Assembly: GCF_001509475.1 (NCBI RefSeq)
Contig: NZ_LLZG01000016.1
Coordinates: 1 to 32,416, forward strand
Direction of reading: 5' to 3'
Source: Streptomyces regalis
GTDB taxonomy: Bacteria > Actinomycetota > Actinomycetes > Streptomycetales > Streptomycetaceae
DNA length: 32,416 nucleotides
This document shows, piece by piece, positions 29,691 to 32,416 of the stretch. Positions within the stretch are counted from its first letter, which is position 1. Each line of letters opens with the position of its first letter. A program made the position numbers and the translations under genes. The notes under the pieces were generated by a model. That model was not told where the DNA came from. It was given only the letters and a program-made list of their open reading frames with translations, and did not search any database.

Positions 29691-31334
29691 GTGATCGAAC
29701 CGCACGCACCCGCCCCGCCCGGCACAGCGCCGCCCCGGGGCGGCTGCGCGCGGCTCCCGGTCCGGCCGGCCACGGGGCGGTTCCTGGTCCTCGCGGGCGT
29801 CTTCGTCTGCGCCGCCTGCGGACTCGTGTACGAACTCGAACTCGTCGCCCTGGCCTCCTACTTGATCGGCGACTCGGTCACCCAGGCCTCCGTCGTCCTG
29901 TCCGTCATGGTCTTCGCGATGGGCATCGGCTCCCTCTTCGCCAAGCGCCTGCGCCCGCTGGCCGCCGCCGGCTTCGGGGCCGTCGAGGCCGTCCTCGCCC
30001 TCGTCGGCGGCTGCAGCGCGCTCGCCCTGTACGCCGTCTTCGCCTGGACCGGCGACTGGGGCGGGATGTGGGCCAACGGCCCGCGCTGTCTCCTCGTCGC
30101 CTTCTCCCTCACCATCGGCCTGCTGATCGGCGCCGAGGTGCCGCTGCTGATGGAGCTGATCCAGCGCATCCGGCGCCAGGACGCGGGCGGCGCGGTGGCC
30201 GACCTGTTCGCCGCGGACTACGTCGGTGCCCTCGTCGGCGGCCTCGCCTTCCCCTTCCTTCTCCTGCCGCTGCTCGGCCAGTTGACCGCGACCCTGATCA
30301 CCGGCGCCGTCAACGCCGTCGCGGGCGGCGCGCTGGTCCTCGGCCTGTTCCGCGGGGACCTCACCCGCCGCGCCCGCTGGCTGCTGGTCATCGCCAACGT
30401 CACGGTGCTCGGCGTCCTCGCCGCCGCCGCCGTACTCGTCGACGACTTCGAACGGGCGGCCCGGCACGCGGTGTACGGGCGGGACGTACGCGTGGCGCTC
30501 CAGACGGACGTCCAGGAGGTCGTCATCACCGGCGGCACGAACGGCCGCCCGCTCGACCTCTTCCTCGACGGCCGCCTTCGGGTCAGCGGCCGCGACGAGC
30601 GCCGCTACCACGAGGCGCTGGTCCACCCCGCGATGAGCGGCGAGCACAGACGCGTACTGATCCTCGGCGGTGGGAGCGGGCTGGCGGCGCGCGAGGTACT
30701 GCGCTACCCCGGGGTGCACCGGGTCGACGTGGTGGAGGCCGACGCCGGTGTGGTGCGGTTGGCGCGCCGGGACCCGCCGCTGTCGAAGCTCAACCGCCAT
30801 GCCTACGACGACCACCGCGTCCACGTCATGACGGGCGACGCCTTCCGCCGGCTGCGGGCGGCGGCTCCGGCGACGTACGACGTCGTGATCTCGGACCTGC
30901 CCGACCCCGGCATCACGGCCAGCACGAAGCTGTACTCACAGGAGTTCTACGGCCTCGCCCGCCGAGCCCTGACCCCGCGCGGACGCCTCGCGGTCCACGC
31001 CGGTCCGGTCTCCTCCCGCCCCCGCCTGTTCTGGACGGTCGACACGACACTCCGCGCGGCGGGCCTGCGCACGGCCCCCTACTGCGTCCGGGGCCGTGAG
31101 TCCGGCTTCGCCCCGGGCCCCGACCGCACGGCAGGCCCGACGCGGGCACCGCACGACTGGGGGTTCATCCTGGCGCGGCGGGGGGAGCGGCCGGTGCTGC
31201 GGCTCGGTGCGGGGGAGCGGGTGCCGCGGTTGGGGACGTTGACGCAGGAGGGGCTGGTGGCGGATGCGTGGGTGGCGGAGGGGACTCGGGTCGGAGGGCT
31301 GGGGGTGTCGACGTTGATGCATCCGCGGTACTGA
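29691..31334 (+). CDS. Membrane-fused spermidine synthase-like aminopropyltransferase
   Basis: A 547-aa fusion. Residues about 30-265 hold several transmembrane helices ([60 protein letters not shown]). The C-terminal part (about 280-500) is a spermidine-synthase-like Rossmann domain: [47 protein letters not shown] and [11 protein letters not shown], where the last Asp-x-x-Asp-Pro matches the catalytic loop. In classic SpeE the nucleotide loop is GGGDG; here it is GGGSG, so substrate use may differ. It should transfer an aminopropyl or related group at the membrane, but no substrate is known. GTG 29691 is the start. Confidence 0.88.
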   Translation: MIEPHAPAPPGTAPPRGGCARLPVRPATGRFLVLAGVFVCAACGLVYELELVALASYLIGDSVTQASVVLSVMVFAMGIGSLFAKRLRPLAAAGFGAVEAVLALVGGCSALALYAVFAWTGDWGGMWANGPRCLLVAFSLTIGLLIGAEVPLLMELIQRIRRQDAGGAVADLFAADYVGALVGGLAFPFLLLPLLGQLTATLITGAVNAVAGGALVLGLFRGDLTRRARWLLVIANVTVLGVLAAAAVLVDDFERAARHAVYGRDVRVALQTDVQEVVITGGTNGRPLDLFLDGRLRVSGRDERRYHEALVHPAMSGEHRRVLILGGGSGLAAREVLRYPGVHRVDVVEADAGVVRLARRDPPLSKLNRHAYDDHRVHVMTGDAFRRLRAAAPATYDVVISDLPDPGITASTKLYSQEFYGLARRALTPRGRLAVHAGPVSSRPRLFWTVDTTLRAAGLRTAPYCVRGRESGFAPGPDRTAGPTRAPHDWGFILARRGERPVLRLGAGERVPRLGTLTQEGLVADAWVAEGTRVGGLGVSTLMHPRY

Positions 31335-31374
31335 GAATCCTCGGATGTGCGGGTGCGCTTCGCGCCATGCTGGG

Positions 31375-31380
31375 TAGGCT
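31375..31380 (+). promoter_or_regulatory. Leaderless -10 box for the CoxG-like gene
   Basis: TAGGCT ends 8 bp before ATG 31389, with no ribosome site between, as in leaderless Streptomyces transcripts. Confidence 0.5.
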
Positions 31381-31388
31381 CGCTCACC

Positions 31389-32228
31389 ATGGAGCATGAG
31401 GTGTTCGTTCCGGTTGCGGCCGAGCGGCTCAGGGAGGTGCTGGCCGATCCCGTACGGGTTGCCCGGGCGGTCCCCGGGCTCCAACAGGACGCCGGTGCCG
31501 AGCCTGTCGCCGGGCGGCTGAAAGTGCGCGTCGGTGGTCACACCATCACCTACCGGGGTGCTGTGCGGGTGTCCGAGCGCGAGGACGGTTCGTACGCCGT
31601 CGAGGGCGACGCGACCGAGGCGCGGGGCACCGGTTCTGTGAAGCTCGCGTTGACGGTGCGGGTGCGGGAGGCCGACGGTGGGTCCGCCGTGACGTTCGCG
31701 GGGACTGCCTCTGCGGATGGGCGGGTCGCGGAGTTCCCGGCGGAGGCGGTCCGGTCGGCCGTGGCTCGGTTGCTGAGCCGGTTCGGGGAGCAGCTCGGGG
31801 TGGTGGCCGGGGAAGCGTCTTCGCCCGAGGCCCTTGAGGGCTCGGAGGAGTCGGAGGAGTTGGAGGAGCTGGCTCCCGGGGAGTTCGAAACGCGGGTCAC
31901 CAGTGACTTCGAGACGACGCCGGATGCGGATGATGCGCCGGCGCCTGCGCCGGAGCCGGGGCCGTCTTCGCCCGGGCCGGGGGCGGACGAGGGTGAGGGT
32001 GTCTCGGACGGTGAGCCTGCTGTTGCTGAGGCGGCTCATGCTCGGCGGACGATGATCGGGCGTAGTGCGGAGGAAGTGGATCATGCCCCGCCGCGGGGGC
32101 GGTATGCGCCGGTTCCGGCGCCGCAGACCGTGGTGCCGGGTTCTGCGTTGCGGTGGGCGGCTCCGGCGGCGGCGGTGGTGCTGGCGTCGGCGATCGTGGT
32201 GGGGCGGATGCTTCGGCGGCGCCGCTGA
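31389..32228 (+). CDS. SRPBCC-fold (CoxG-like) protein with C-terminal membrane anchor
   Basis: A 279-aa protein. Residues 1-150 form a helix-grip SRPBCC domain of the carbon monoxide dehydrogenase subunit G type: HEVFVPVAAERLREVLADPV, ARAVPGLQQDA, GRLKVRVGGHTITYRGAVRV and FPAEAVRSAVARLLSRFGEQ. A long acidic, Pro-rich linker follows (EGSEESEELEELAPGE), then one transmembrane helix (WAAPAAAVVLASAIVVGRML) and a basic end (RRRR), a tail-anchored layout. CoxG proteins help assemble or place membrane-linked dehydrogenases, but no cox genes are near. ATG 31389 was chosen from domain start and leaderless promoter. Confidence 0.85.
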   Translation: MEHEVFVPVAAERLREVLADPVRVARAVPGLQQDAGAEPVAGRLKVRVGGHTITYRGAVRVSEREDGSYAVEGDATEARGTGSVKLALTVRVREADGGSAVTFAGTASADGRVAEFPAEAVRSAVARLLSRFGEQLGVVAGEASSPEALEGSEESEELEELAPGEFETRVTSDFETTPDADDAPAPAPEPGPSSPGPGADEGEGVSDGEPAVAEAAHARRTMIGRSAEEVDHAPPRGRYAPVPAPQTVVPGSALRWAAPAAAVVLASAIVVGRMLRRRR

Positions 32229-32244
32229 GGGGTTTCGCCCCCGC

Positions 32245-32370
32245 CGCCCCTACCCGTCCCATCCCCAGGGGCTGCCGCCCCTTCGACCCCGCCTCCTGGG
32301 GGCCTGCGGCCCCCAGACCCCCGCTTCGGCCCTGAACGGGCCTCGTCCTCAAACGCCGGACGGGCTGAAA
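32245..32370. repeat. Streptomyces-type intergenic repeat
   Basis: The stretch GGGCTGCCGCCCC...CCTCAAACGCCGGACGGGC is of a kind found many times in Streptomyces genomes after genes. It contains a perfect hairpin CTGGGGGCC-TGC-GGCCCCCAG (32296-32316) that would terminate transcription from the gene to its left. Confidence 0.6.
32296..32316 (+). terminator. Hairpin terminator within the intergenic repeat
   Basis: A perfect 9-bp stem with a 3-nt loop, 67 bp after the CoxG-like stop. Confidence 0.65.
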
Positions 32371-32416
32371 TGCACGGACCGGCGCTGAGAAGCGACGGCC
32401 GGTGCGGGAGGCGAAA

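Overview
The window looks like a stretch of Streptomyces chromosome. It is very GC-rich throughout, with strong third-position G/C bias, many GTG and a few TTG starts, several leaderless-type promoters and GC-rich hairpin terminators. The gene families also fit: RsbW-like ATPase, HspR-type clpB operator, DUF2617 with a membrane-fused spermidine synthase, and TrmB-like LuxR regulators. No rRNA, tRNA or CRISPR array was seen.

Layout. 1-1970: end of an anti-sigma-type ATPase, an internally deleted Uma2 nuclease gene, a VOC protein and a small membrane protein. 1977-5450: a secreted PA14/fibronectin III protein with a frameshift, then an orphan xylose-type sugar-binding lipoprotein followed by an 11-bp tandem repeat and a terminator. 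5450-8779: a tight three-gene operon (circularly permuted ATP-grasp, alpha-E, transglutaminase). 9202-12911: three paralogous LuxR/TrmB-like regulators, a 66-aa exported peptide and a Rieske-fold protein lacking recognisable cluster ligands, closed by a textbook intrinsic terminator. 13125-15739: a PPOX-type oxidoreductase and a large TnpB nuclease with a structured 3' region that may be its guide RNA. 15884-19386: clpB behind a HAIR operator, then a YbjN-domain gene. 19453-20639: a small membrane protein and a HAD hydrolase. 20745-25316: the most interesting block, a XRE regulator, four small proteins (three Cys-rich), a radical SAM/SPASM enzyme, a 55-aa Cys-containing peptide overlapping it by 4 bp, and a GNAT; together they look like a compact RiPP pathway. 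25358-26539: an aminotransferase. 26784-28332: mobile-element debris (holin-like gene, integrase tail) around a three-repeat lectin-like gene. 28471-32228: a Gly/Cys-rich membrane peptide, DUF2617, a membrane-fused spermidine synthase homologue and a CoxG-like protein. The window ends in a Streptomyces-type intergenic repeat.

How the genes may work together. The operon at 5450-8779 is a known conserved trio thought to make or trim peptide-like amides. In the RiPP-like block the regulator would control the small-protein/rSAM/peptide operon; the rSAM would modify the peptide and the GNAT, from its own promoter, might acylate it. In the LuxR block the exported peptide is divergent from one regulator, which suggests a peptide/regulator pair. 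These two pathway readings are inferences from gene order and motifs, not recognised named systems.
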